Positions 1 through 10,953 of a DNA stretch of 64,000 nucleotides are shown one piece after another. Origin of the DNA: Micropterus salmoides (lineage: Eukaryota; Chordata; Actinopteri; Centrarchiformes; Centrarchidae); the NCBI RefSeq assembly GCF_014851395.1, contig NW_024042261.1:33433942-33497941 (forward strand), given 5' to 3'. A model generated the notes under the pieces. It saw only the letters and a list, made by a program, of their open reading frames with translations. It searched no databases and was not told where the DNA came from. The first letter of the stretch is position 1, and each line of letters starts with the position of its first letter. Position numbers and translations under genes: made by a program.

Positions 1-217
1 GATTCCTTACATTAGTTTTTTCTATTTTAAATTGTAACCAAGAAACATAGTAAGCAGAACATTTGAAAGTTGAAAAATCCACTTGTCAGTGCTCTGATGG
101 ACAAACTATGACACTGTTTCTAAATTACCTCAAACCTTGAGTCTGTGCTACAATACCATGTTACTTATCTGCCAATATATATGAATATATTTTACATTTT
201 GGCCAATATTTCCTTGT
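1..217. other. unique AT-rich sequence, nothing recognised
   Basis: No coding signature, repeat boundary or RNA gene is visible. Short open frames here lack any family motif. Confidence 0.5.
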
Positions 218-397
218 TGCAATTGGTGACCCTAAATTGCCCTTAGGTGTGAGTGTGAGTGGTTGTTCGTCTATGTGTGGCCCTGCGATGGACTGGCGAC
301 CTGTCCAGGGTGTACCCCGCCTTTCGCTGGGATTGGCTCCAGCCACCCTCCCGACCCTGTATGCAGGATAAGCGGTTGACGATGGATGGATGGATGG
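218..397 (+). repeat. non-LTR retrotransposon 3' tail ending in (ATGG)n
   Basis: The stretch carries the block TGGACTGGCGACCTGTCCAG (290-309), then a GGATAAGCGG block (366-375), and ends in a short GATGGATGGATGG run at 381-397. This combination is a very common 3' end of fish LINEs or the short elements they mobilise. The tail orients it on the plus strand. The family is probably RTE-like, judging by the similar tail known for the element type at 32090-32590, but this is from memory. Open frames across it are by-products. Confidence 0.65.
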
Positions 398-2437
398 CCC
401 AAGAGCAGCACGGAGCAGTAATCATGTGCCACATACAGTAGATTGTAGATCTCCACTTTAATGCTAATAATTCATTTCTAATAATAAAAGTATAATAATA
501 CCATTACCATTCTACCAGTAGAGTATATTATTAAATTAAGGTATACTGTATTATAATTTTGTTTGTATTTTAATCTGAAATATACCTCTGACAGGTTCCA
601 AACTGATTTTTTATTTTTTATAATGGATTATTTAACTTGTGCTGTCACTGTTGACTCAACACATCAGAGACTCAACACATCCAGTTGGGACAGTCAGAAA
701 AGGAAAGAAAAACTGCTCTGAATGCTGCCCAGTTTCAAATGGGGAAGTACTTGTGGTTTTTCAGGGGAGTAAATTGAGTTGGAGGTATTGACTGGTAACT
801 GGGAGAGTGGAGGAGACCTCGGGGGCCACTTCTAATCCACACTGACCTACTCTTATCACGCATGGCCAAGGTCAAGAGTCTAATGAGGATGGGACGCCAT
901 TAGAGCAATTAGATGGAACTACCTTGTTTCTGGGGCATGCAGAGCCATGGGGGAGAGCGGGAGAGGGCGCGAGAGAAGGAAGACAACTACAGTAGGAGAT
1001 AGACTGATGATCTGCAGGGCAGCTACCTCTCTCACTCACTCTGTCTGTCTATCTCTCTTTACCCCCTCCACCTCTCTTCAAGCAAACATAGGGTAAGCAC
1101 TCAGAGCCAACAGCACAGTGTTGCAACAGTGACACTTAGTGGTAAAGACTCTCCCTAACAGAGAAATGGCTGCAGGCATTTTTACAAGAAACACAGCCTT
1201 TGTTTAGTTCAGGAGAAATTACAGTGAACTCGAATGCATTATGGGTACATTTCAGGGAATATCATTAAAATTAAGATGGATGTTTTATTGTTAAAACCAG
1301 GAATTAGCTCCAGCTGAATGGATGAAAATGAACAATGCTCTCCAAAGAGCTCATAAAATATAGAATATGTGAGGGGGAAGCACAAACTTAAGAAACTTCC
1401 ATGAGAGCAGCTATGGATAATAACCATATTTGTAATGCAGAAACAATTAGTTGACTCATTGATTACTGATCAACGGGAAAAAAATAACAGTAATTTTGAT
1501 AATCAGGGGATCATTTAGGTGATTTATCAAGAAGCAAAGTCTAATATTCACTGGATCCAGCTTGTCAAATATGATGATTTGCTGCTTTTCTCTGTTGTGT
1601 CATTGCAAATGTCATTGCAAAATGAATATCTTATCTGTCTGTGTTCTCTGGGAACTTGTAATGGAATTTTTTTTTTTTACAATTTACTGATGTTTTATAG
1701 ACTAAACCATTAATAAATGAATCAAAAAATAATCAACAGATGAATGCTTAATGAAAATAATTATTAACTGTAAACCTAAACTTCTCTTAAAACCTAAAAA
1801 CTAAAAAAACAGCACAGCAATAAATTATTGATTAGTCAGACTTAATTTATTCTACATGACTTATTTTATAATAAGAGATTTGTTAGATCTTGTCAGGTTT
1901 CTTGGCCTCAAATAATCCCAGTAAAAAATAAAAGCTTCTGACCATAGAAGACAGAAGCTTCTTCTACTATTGCAGACAAAACTGTCCTGGGGCATAAGAA
2001 TACATTTGCAAGCCTGAATCGACTAGAACACAGTAATTTTCACCTTTGGTGGTAGATTTGTGATGGGACAAGGAGCCCTTGATTCCAGGCACCATGTGGA
2101 GGAAGTCCAAGCACTTGGAGAGCCACTTTTGATAGAAAACTGGATTACTGACTCTTAATGCAAGAAGCAGACTATTGTTCTTGGTGTGACATAGGCTTCA
2201 CAGAGGCAAAGCTCTTAAGGCAGCAATGATGAATTTGGTTGTGTTCAACCTCAGTGGCCAGAACCAAATACAGTTTTACATGAATACTTTATTACACTGA
2301 GGCTGAAAATAGGAAACTTTGTAAAGGTTGAATTTAGTAAGCTATGATAGATTCTACTTTCATACTACATTACATACAGATAATAGCTAGCTAGCCAAAT
2401 AATGACATAAGCTAGTGAGCTAACCTGTTGAAATTGT
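398..2437. other. non-coding stretch without a recognised gene
   Basis: Mostly unique AT-rich sequence. A poly-T run lies near 1667-1678, and weak pieces resembling the common ATTAGTTGATT-type fish repeat lie near 1445-1500. Nothing supports an exon. Confidence 0.5.
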
Positions 2438-2463
2438 AAAAAAAAAAATATATATATATATAT
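2438..2463. repeat. (A)n(TA)n simple repeat
   Basis: A run of A is followed directly by about seven TA units. Confidence 0.85.
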
Positions 2464-2642
2464 AATGAATGCTATAATGAATAAATTAAGTAAGATCATT
2501 GCTGTGTAACATAATATTTTCCAATCTGGTTTTGCATGTTGGCTAGAGAGTGGGTTCCACCCACTGTCGTTTTAACCAACCAATTACATTATTTCTGACT
2601 CCAGAGAAGCCATTACCAAATTATAGCTCTGTTTCCTTTGAA

Positions 2643-3000
2643 GGGCTCCAACTAATGATTATTTTCATTATTAGTTCATTTAGTCTACAAAATGTTAAAT
2701 GGTTGCATATGACAACTTACCAGGTGACAAGGTGACATGTTCAAAATTGCTATCTTGCTTAACTCAGATATTCAGATGGTAACATAGTGATGGTAACATT
2801 GGTATGTTAACATTGTCATTGTGACAGTGTTAGCATGCTGACATTAGCATTTAGCTCTGCACCGCTGTGCAGCCTCACAAAGCTCCTGGTGTGGATGTAG
2901 AATTCTCTATAATTTGTTGCTTGATAAATTACTTAGAGGATTAATCAGTTAATTTTCTTTTTAAGTTGATTAACTTTCTATTGATCAACTATTAGACCAA
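2643..3000. repeat. fragments of common AT-rich palindromic fish repeats
   Basis: At about 2649-2676 an imperfect palindrome reads AACTAATGAT / CATTATTAGTT in opposed orientation, typical of a dispersed fish repeat. At 2750-2880 there are GTTAGCATGCTGACATTAGC-type motifs that match the family better preserved at 40335-40825. At 2920-2995 alternating GATTAAT / ATTAATC motifs continue the first type. Boundaries are not clear. Confidence 0.5.
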
Positions 3001-3022
3001 TTGGTTCTACACTAATCCTGTG

Positions 3023-3058
3023 CCTGTCAGACTTGAGCTCGTAAGCTTTTCTGACAGG
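3023..3058. other. stem-loop, 9-bp perfect stem
   Basis: CCTGTCAGA (3023-3031) is the exact reverse complement of TCTGACAGG (3050-3058), with an 18-base loop. There is no T-run after it and no gene nearby, so no function is inferred. Confidence 0.5.
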
Positions 3059-3769
3059 ATTGAGGGTGGTTGTTGGCGGGGCACAGTATCATTTCAGGGG
3101 ACACAGATTTCTGTACAAGTTGGTGAGAATTGAGAAAAGCCAGTCCTGCCGGAGGGATGAACCAGACTCACTCAGGGTAGTGGTGGAGAAAACGATGTTT
3201 GCAGTCTGCTATTATGGACAATGTCCTCCACCCTCTCTATGACAAAATGTCAATGCAATGGAGCACTTTCAGTCAGCGGCTCTTACCACTGAGGCGTGCC
3301 AAGAAGCACTTCAGGAGCCCGTCTGACTGCCCTCCACTACAATGCCTCCTCCCTCAACAGCATCAGCCGCTAGCCCTTCGTTTCCCTTTATCTACTTGCC
3401 TGCAGTCTGTCATTTAGTTATTTCTCCAGAGGACTGCAATGTGATTTCATCCACTCACAAACACAAACACACACACATGCAAGCGGCTACACAAAGCTTC
3501 TCCACCCCCAAACACAAGCTCTGGCCGCATCTGCTGGACTTAGTGATGCTCTTGTTCTTGTTTGTCCCTCTTATTATCGTTTGTTTTTTTGATGCAGAGC
3601 CCCTTGTGGATCCACAAAGTAATTCGCTCACATAATCATTCATTTCACTCATTCACGCACATGATTAGTCAGTCTGCCCCATAGTGCCCATTAGGAGGCA
3701 TATGGTACATCCACAGACAACACACTGAACCGGCATCATTCACTCCCTTCGTCTCATCTGTGACACTGT
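3059..3769. other. non-coding stretch, nothing recognised
   Basis: Includes short CA-rich stretches at 3458-3476. A 97-codon open frame on the plus strand (3342-3635) is low-complexity in composition and matches no family I know. Confidence 0.45.
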
Positions 3770-3862
3770 GTCCTTGTTTTTATCTGTGTTTATTGTCTGT
3801 GAAGCTCTTTGTCACAGATGTTTTTCTGGAAATTGATTTAGAAATAAACTTGACTTGATCAG
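3770..3862 (+). repeat. LINE (L2-like) 3' end
   Basis: The sequence runs GTGAAGCTCTTTGTCACA and ends in AAATAAACTTGACTTGA. This matches the typical fish LINE 3' terminus (GTGAAGCACTTTGT, then AAATAAACTTGACTTGA). Only the tail is present. Confidence 0.5.
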
Positions 3863-4461
3863 TCCCACCATTTGTCTTATCCAGCTGGGAGGTTGTTAAG
3901 AGCTGTTTTGTCATGTACACATAGCCCAGCTCCATCTCTCTCCTCCTCCCACAATCCCTTCAGTCCTTGCTGGAGAGGAGAGGAGGATCTGAGCTCCATC
4001 TGCCTGCAACTCCGATCAGCTGTTAATCTGTACATATGCCTACCAACATCAGGCAATGGGACTGCCAGTCAAAACTAGCCTTTTAGCCAACTCGGGTACA
4101 TTTGCATTTGTTAGAATGTTTGTTAATGTACATTGTCCCTTTTTTCAAATAAAAATAAATACATTTTATTAAATATCAATGAGAAATATGCCAATAAATC
4201 AGTTATTAGTCAGAGTTACAAATAGTTTATTGATTATTTGCCCTTTTTGTTTGTCTGTCAGATAAATTTTATTGTTACCCCAGATTAGGATGATCGTCTC
4301 AATTTGAATAAGGCAGTTAACTATTCTATAATGTTGACAATGCTTTAACGAAAAGAGACCAAAGAAAGACAATAAAAACAAAGCTCTTTATGACACTAAA
4401 TTATAGGTACAACAAGTCTCCTGTCATGCTAGAAGCTCTTTGAGGCTATACTTATGCACAG

Positions 4462-4740
4462 TGGTAATTTGAGCTAAATATTAACATTGCTAACATTGTC
4501 AGAATTACATATAGCATGCTGATAATTATTCATTTACAATTATTCATTTAGCTGACACTTTTATCGAAAGCAACTTACAGTTGCTATATATATCAGAGGT
4601 TGCACACAGCTAGAGCAACGAGGGGTTAAGTGTCTGTGGCTATGTCACAGCGGGAATTGAACCCAGGTCTCGACATTTCAATCAAAACCACAAATATCAA
4701 CCTCCTGGTGGCGCTAGGAGGAAAGTCAAAAGCAGCAATG
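4462..4740. repeat. dispersed GCTAACA-family repeat interrupted by a minus-strand SINE/L2-type tail
   Basis: Left part (4462-4526) has TTAACATTGCTAACATTGTC and AGCATGCTGATAA. Right part (4675-4735) has AACCACAAATATCAACC then TGGTGGCGCTAGGAGG. Both are in the order seen in the long copy at 40335-40825. Between them, read on the minus strand, lies GTAAGTTGCTTTCGATAAAA followed by GTCAGCTAAATGA. That is the well-known fish SINE/L2 3' block (GTAAGTCGCTTTGGATAAAA, GCGTCTGCTAAATG). So a short retroposon seems to sit inside the other repeat, though an internal deletion is also needed. Confidence 0.55.
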
Positions 4741-6689
4741 ATTTTAAATATAAAACAATTTTTTAATAATGTTGTGATAAAGGATATTCAAGCACATTAC
4801 TCTTGCATTCATCAAGATGTACTATTTCAATACATCTAGGTGTCTGTGTATGTAACTCTCCTTCCATTCATCATTTGTATTCAGTTTTACCTGCCTGTTG
4901 CATCTCAAACTGGGTGCCAGACCATCAGGCCAAATGTGTGCACCAAAAATGGCAACAGACATACAGAGAGCAACAGACTCTCAGAGATCACCAGTTTCAC
5001 ACAGATAGAGAATACGCAGAGATATGCAACTAATCTGCATAAGCAGTTCATGCTCAGTGGCAACATTTAGTGCCAACACATGAAGCAGTGTGATGTTCAT
5101 ATTTTTGCAGTCCTCAACAGCGGCAGCTCTGGGTTTAGTACATACTTTATGTCATACTAGTAGTCAGTGTTGACTTTTGTATTATTAACTATGAGAGTGA
5201 TCATCATAATTTTGATTCAACTCTAGCTTAATTTAAGAGCATAAAATGGAGAAATAAAATAAATTAAAACTGGGCTCAGAGTTGTTACATGGCAATAGAA
5301 ATATTTAGATACACTATTCAAACATATAAAACATCTTCTGACCCTTCAAACAAACATTTGTTGCATTTATTTGTCTAAGCATGGCTGTACTTTTGCATAT
5401 TTATTCTTTCATGTAGTGCACAAACCTGCACACAAGTTCATGAATGGTCAAACATAAAAACTGCTTCCTCTGTGGATTTGTAATCACCCCTAATTTTGAA
5501 ACCCTCTTCCTCTAATACATTTGCATGGGGAAGAATCCAGATCGTGGGTGTTGCCAGATGTTCCCTGGGGCAACCAGCGCAGAAGCTAGACAGCCTCTCA
5601 ACATCTGTGGAGGTGTGCCGACTGAAAAGGAAAAGTGTTCCACAAAGATGTAACATCGTCGTCACGTTAGCTATTTTTACATGCGGTTTGCATGTGAGAC
5701 TATTTAGCTGTGAGTGAAGAGTAAGTCTAGGTTACTAGGCAGCATACTGTGGGTTTATGGCAAGTAGTAACAGCCAGAGGGGTGTGCAGGTTCAGATGCG
5801 TGCCTTGACAGTACACTGAGGAATTCAGTCCCGCGACAAAATAAGAGTTGATGCCTGTCTGTCAAAGTGCTTGAAAAATATTAATCTGTGTTCAGAGCAT
5901 GTTTTACGGTGGCCAGTTGGCCTCGGGCAGTTAAAATAGCAGCAGCGTATCTCTCCAGTTCATTGGTGTTGGCCTTTGCCTTCCTCAGTCCTGGCCCTGC
6001 GTGTTCTGGCAGCGATTCAGGCCTCATCCCACAACGTTACACTTCTCAAATTAACATTTTATATGATGGCAACATAGTGTGGGTGTGTGATAAAGCTTGC
6101 CAGCACAGAAATGAAGCAAGCTGGCACTGAATGTACTGCTAGCTCTCTCCATCTCTCTCTCTCTCTCGTTCTGTCCCTCTGCAACAACCTTGAACCAGTT
6201 TGTTAGCATCCCAAATGAACAGCAACGGTGTTGAGATTTGAATAGCATAAATAAATGCACGAGCAAACAAACAGCACAAGGCTGACGCAACTCTAGTGGC
6301 AATCTAGGGCTTGCACTCCCTGTGTAATGATCTGCAAATAGCTGGCTGCTGAGATAAAATTCAATTGAAACTACAAACTGCCACTGTTGGCCACATGGCA
6401 AATAGGCTGTTATAATTTCAACCAAGAGATTTGCCATGCACCTGGTAAAATCCAAACACTTCAAGTCAATAGGACTGCTGGGTAACATCATAACAAGACC
6501 ACATGTTGCCTGATTTTTTTACCTCCACGCTTCCATCTAATCAGTCAGGGAGCAGTCTCATAAAAACAATTTCCAGAGATATAGGGTACAAAGGAATAGA
6601 AATAGGATGGACATAGAGAGATTTATGACGTGCAAATTTCAATACAAGCTTCTCTAGTTAATGAAATAGAAATATTGTTAATGTACATG
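4741..6689. other. non-coding stretch
   Basis: A (CT)n run lies near 6146-6168. A 146-codon minus-strand open frame (6051-6491) and an opposed pair near 5438-5717 show no family motif and no splice context. Nothing else is recognised. Confidence 0.45.
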
Positions 6690-6790
6690 GCATACAACCT
6701 AGTGCACGGTATACCGATACTAGAAAGGTATTAATAATACCCTGCCATTACAATACTGTCTTTTATTGGTACCGATACGTTAAGAATGTG
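6690..6790. repeat. fragment of a fish repeat with GGTATACCGATAC motifs
   Basis: Contains CGGTATACCGATACTAG and, 50 bases on, GGTACCGATACG. Such near-palindromic motifs are typical of a widespread fish DNA-transposon relic. Related motifs recur at 47285-47360. Superfamily not assigned. Confidence 0.4.
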
Positions 6791-8612
6791 TTTTAATAAT
6801 GTGAGTTCAGCGCTCTCAGTGCTACATATACACAGCACCGCTCTGCTACCTGCCTCAAAGTGGGCATGCCTTACGCTGCAGCTCTGGGAGCGACAGAAAG
6901 GGCATGAACTTTCTGCTGCTTCTGAATGGCAGCATGACAGAAACAGTACAGCAAGTACAGAAATGGCAAAAAAAAAAAATTACTGTTATGGATTGTGTAA
7001 AGACAATTGATATTGGCCAATATATCATTATCGGTCAAATATTAATATTGATGTCACCCTCCAAACTGTATTAGTTAGGCTATAATTTATCATTCTGCAT
7101 TAAGGGGTAATGCTGTACCTACAGCAGATACGTGGAAAGGCTCTGTAGCTACATCAAAGGCTAAAGCTACATAAACTATGCTTGTCTTTTCTTTTACAAG
7201 TTTCTGATGCTGATAGCGGAAAGTGAAGACAGCATGAAGCAAGTTGGAAAAGGCTTTATTATCTTTTCAAATCCACCAAATCAAGTGTTTAGTGGCCCCC
7301 GCTCTCCATCAGAGTGAATGGAACAACACGACCACAGTGACCGCAGAGATTAGTCTCATATTCAGTAATGAATCAAGGTGGACCTCACCACTATCAATCA
7401 TATTACAAAGTAAATGAAATAATGTAAACAGAGTTACTATGAGCAAGATAATTAAAGCAGGATATGGCCTAATCAAATACAATACATCTGTCTAGTTTTG
7501 CAATGGAGCTATCAATGGGTAAAATCCAACTATACTGTAAATCAAAAGCTACACTTTAGGTATCTATGGCTGGACTCCCATTAACCCCTATATATAAATA
7601 TATGTAAAAATCCAACTTACGCTGACTTAGTCACTATGAAAAGTATGGGTGTTATTTTAAACACAAAATCACAAATCTGGATCAGTGAGTTGATATTCTA
7701 TTGACGTTAGAGTGAATGTTAATCAGAAGTGACCTAAAACAAACTCATTTCTTTTGAATAACAGCCATTATATATTATAAAAGCATGAAAGTGACCCTCA
7801 TAGCACTGTCTGCTTAAATGGCCATTATTGCCTCTGACTGCCTCTTTAAACTAAACTAACTGGTTTGTCTAACCTTGTGATTCATTTGTAGAACAACACT
7901 GAAATCAAGTGTCTGATTGAATATCTTTCCCAAGAGCAATAAAGGAAAAGGGCCTCTCTGAGGGTGACACTAAAAGCAGCTAGCGAAAATATTCTATCAG
8001 AAGGATTGATGGTAGATGTGTGTTGGGCTTTTTCCAAATGTACTTACAGTGGTCAGCACCTTAAGTTTTGGTGCACATTACCTTTCCATTGTATATGAAG
8101 CACAGTGGTGCAATGGTCTTTCTAGTAAAGCCTACTACATTGTTGTGGCTGCTGTTTTTGCTTACATTCTGTCTGATTCATGTTTTTGCATGCATTGCTT
8201 TTCTTTTGCTATTACAGTTTAGTCCATTTTTTATTTATGTAATTTTTTGTCATCCTATTTGTGTTTACACAGTGGCAGAGAAAATAAATATGATTTCATT
8301 TCCTTCAAAGTGAAAAACCAAAGAACATACAGTACAAAATGTTAATGAATATTTGGCAATGGGAAACTCAACATAAATATAAATCTGTGAATTTCAGCCT
8401 CTCTCTCTGTGTGATGACAGATTTTGAAATTATCTTCCCAAATAGGCTCTGTTCCTTATGTGCTGCTTGTGACTCATCACTTTCCCAATCACTTTTTTTT
8501 GACAGAGCACTGTGAAAGCATTTCCCTTGTATGATTTTTAGAGCTCATAATGACCTCTGAATGGGCTTCATGGGAAATTTTCTAGGGTCACATTATTTAT
8601 TCAGAAATGAGA
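6791..8612. other. non-coding stretch, nothing firmly recognised
   Basis: AT-rich with a poly-A run at 6967-6979. No gene or repeat boundary could be supported. Confidence 0.45.
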
Positions 8613-8613
8613 A

Positions 8614-8653
8614 GCATATATATATATATATATATAATATATATTTTATGTAC

Positions 8654-8691
<38 letters not shown>

Positions 8692-8734
8692 TGTATATAT
8701 GTGTATGCATATATGTATGTATATACATATATAT
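8614..8734. repeat. compound AT / TG / (TA)(TG) microsatellite
   Basis: An (AT)n block (8616-8636) is followed by (TG)13 (about 8659-8684) and an interrupted TATATG/TATG block to 8734. All open frames through it (Ile/Tyr and Cys/Val runs) are artefacts. It abuts the 3' side of the minus-strand LINE fragment. Confidence 0.9.
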
Positions 8735-8859
8735 TCACCCTGGTTCCCTGGAATCTGATGCGCTGATGCTGACCCGGGCAATGACAGGGAATCAAAACAC
8801 CCCGATCACCTATACCAAAGTCAGCATTAACCAACTAAGTGACTGATCTGAGATTGAAG

Positions 8860-9510
8860 GTCATGACCAAGCTTGACCCCCAGATACAACAATCACAATT
8901 GCCAAGGCTATGTGAATCTTTTCTAGCTCTCTTTCAGTCTTTTTCGAGCTTCTTGTTCCTTCTTCTTGATGTTGCTGTCGCTTGGATTGCTACATCTATC
9001 ACTACTGCCTTCTTCTTCTTCGATCAACACGATGTCTGGTTGGTTAGCCATCACCAGTTTTTCAGTCTGGATCTTGAAGTCCCACAGGATCTTATTCTCA
9101 ACTACATTAGGAGGTGTCTTCCATTTTGACTTTGGAACTTCCAGCCCATACTCATGGCACTGTAGTATTACTGTACACTATGCCAGCTACCTGGTTATGG
9201 TGTTCCATGTACGCTGTTCCTGCCTGCATCTTACACCCTGCTGCTACAAGCTATACTGTCTCAGGGGCATCCTTGCACAGTCTTCACCTGGGGTCCTGCC
9301 CGTTGTGGTAGACCCTTAGCCCTTCATCTTTGGTGGCCATCTTTCTGATGTACTCCTGGATCATTGTTGCTTCATCTAGGAGTTGTTTCTTTGTCAGTGT
9401 TGATGATGGGTTTCGAAGTATCCATATATCCCACAGTCTCTGCACAGAACCCCTCTCACAGGAATTGCTTGTACAGCAGCATTGCATATTTTCTGCTCTA
9501 GTCCATGAAG
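8860..9510 (-). pseudogene. degenerate LINE C-terminus: zinc knuckle plus restriction-like endonuclease
   Basis: Read on the minus strand, the pieces follow in family order. First comes WILRNPSSTLTKKQL (9390-9440 region), then LCKDAPETV...AGCKMQAG..YMEHHNQVAGIVY (9160-9290), which resembles a C-x2-C-x-H-x-C zinc knuckle. Then ILWDFKIQTEKLVMANQPD (about 9035-9092), followed by a frame-shifted region with SDSNIKKKEQ. The PD motif with acidic residues about 12-14 further on, after a zinc knuckle, is the layout of the endonuclease of R2/R4/NeSL/Hero-type LINEs. That assignment is family knowledge recalled, not searched. Stops and frameshifts break it, the first zinc Cys is gone, and the region after the PD motif is scrambled. 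It directly abuts the plus-strand LINE starting at 9505. Confidence 0.75.
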
Positions 9511-9828
9511 TCTGAGTTGACAAAATCAGATTTTAATTGTCTATTTAACTTTTTAAAACAGTGTGGGAAGTCTTTTTTTATCCCTGGTCCCATTCCCACA
9601 GTTGGTTGCGGTGCTGGCCGCTTCAGTAGACTCCTTGGCTTCCACAACTGGCTTCAGTCAGCCTGCAGGGCTCACGGTGTGTGTTTCATTGATAAGTATA
9701 ATATTTTCTGGCAAAGAATGTCTCCTTTTAAAAGAGATGGACTTCACCCAAATAAACTGGAGTCAGAAATGTTAGCTGCTCACATACTACATGCGGTGCA
9801 GTCCTCCCCATGTGACTTGAATGATTAA
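9505..9828 (+). pseudogene. L2/CR1-type LINE: esterase (SGNH-like) domain, 5' truncated
   Basis: An open frame of about 107 codons shows IPGPIPTVGCGAGRFSRLLG, WLQSACRAHGVCFIDKYNIF and KRDGLHPNKL in order. These are the hallmark blocks of the SGNH-hydrolase-like domain found before the endonuclease in many fish L2/CR1-group LINEs. DGLHPN holds the Asp and His expected of the catalytic triad. The N-terminal block with the HVG-x-ND motif is missing, so the copy is truncated at about 9505. The endonuclease of the same element follows from about 10020. The ATG at 9505 is simply the first Met inside the truncated copy. A second, minus-strand copy of this domain lies at 39210-39880. Confidence 0.8.
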
Positions 9829-10019
9829 TCATTAATGCAGCACACCTAGACACACCACCTGTCACTGAACAGCACTCTACCTCACTGCCACTGACAACTG
9901 CCTCCACCTGCCGGCATGAAAAGCAGTCTACCCCCAACGCTGTTCCAAATACTTTTGTTCCTGTAATCATCACACATAGACCTGTGATCCATAATGTGCT
10001 TAGCCAGCTAGCTGAACCA

Positions 10020-10656
10020 TGTCCTCCTCAGTATAATTGTTTTAGCAAACCCAGGGTCAGTGGTCATGGTTGTGGCCTAGTGAGTGTGCACAGGAATAAC
10101 CGCTCGGAGGATTTTTATCAGAACTTCCTGAATTTTTATCTACTCTTGTTTTAAATTATGACAGAATTGTTCTTTGTGGCGATTTTAATATTCATGTTGA
10201 TGACCCCACCAATGTTCATGCAACTGATTTTTTAAATATTGCCATTTCTTTTAACTTTAAACAACATGTACATGGGCAAACACATAACCATGGTCATACA
10301 CAGACTCTGTGGAATTACTGAATTTGACCATATCTGACCACAAATGTATAGTTTTTAACTGTGAATCACCCGTTACTCACACTGCCTCACCAAGCTCCGT
10401 GTGTTCTCGCATCGTTAATGAACAAAGCTTTTCAAAGTTTTGCACATTGTTTCAGAGCCAAAGCCAACACCTGCTGATTCCAACACCAACAATCTGTCTG
10501 ACCATTTCAATAATATTCGCTTGTCATCATTAGATACTATTGCTCCACTAAAGGTTAGACCTAAGTCTACAGCTAATAAGCAGCCCTGGATAAATGACAA
10601 CATTCGCAGCCTTAAAAAGATTAAAAGATTTTCTGAACTCATTACTACACGTATTT
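10020..10656 (+). pseudogene. same LINE: AP-endonuclease domain, partial
   Basis: The blocks appear in order with frameshifts. They are SKPRVSGHGCGLVSVHRNN (GRGGGLA-type), then DRIVLCGDFNIHVDDP (about 10158-10206; the GDFN catalytic block), QTHNHGHT, LTISDHKCIVF (SDH block, 10315-10350) and APLKVRPKSTANKQPWINDN (10540-10602). These are the APE-type endonuclease motifs of L2-like LINEs. The first half of the domain (the LTETW block) is missing, and there is a frame change just before GDFN. The frame ends at 10656, where foreign sequence begins. Confidence 0.8.
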
Positions 10657-10953
10657 AAGACTGTGGATCAGTATCTCTGTTATCTGTGACTTTGTTTTAG
10701 TTATTTATTTTCTTCTGGGCTAGTTTAATGTTTACTGTGCATGCTGCTATGTTCGTACTCTGCACCTGTCAGTCATTGTCTATGTATGTACTCATTATGA
10801 GCTAGGTTGTACGTCGCATCTTTTATTTATTTTTTTTGTTGTTGTAGTACGTGAAGTCCATGAAAAAGCATTTCAGTATAATGTCTGCGTTCCTTCTAGC
10901 TCATTTTAATGCATGCATTCATAATGTATGACATCATTTTAAAAGATTGTTAA

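Noticed and set aside
6051..6491. 146-codon minus-strand frame
   Set aside because: Contains a stretch from a CT-run and no domain; no exon signals.
8561..8846. Frames of Ile/Tyr, Cys/Val and His/Thr runs
   Set aside because: They are translations of the AT/TG microsatellite. The same holds for frames at 30531-30750, 39467-39600 and 53149-53544.
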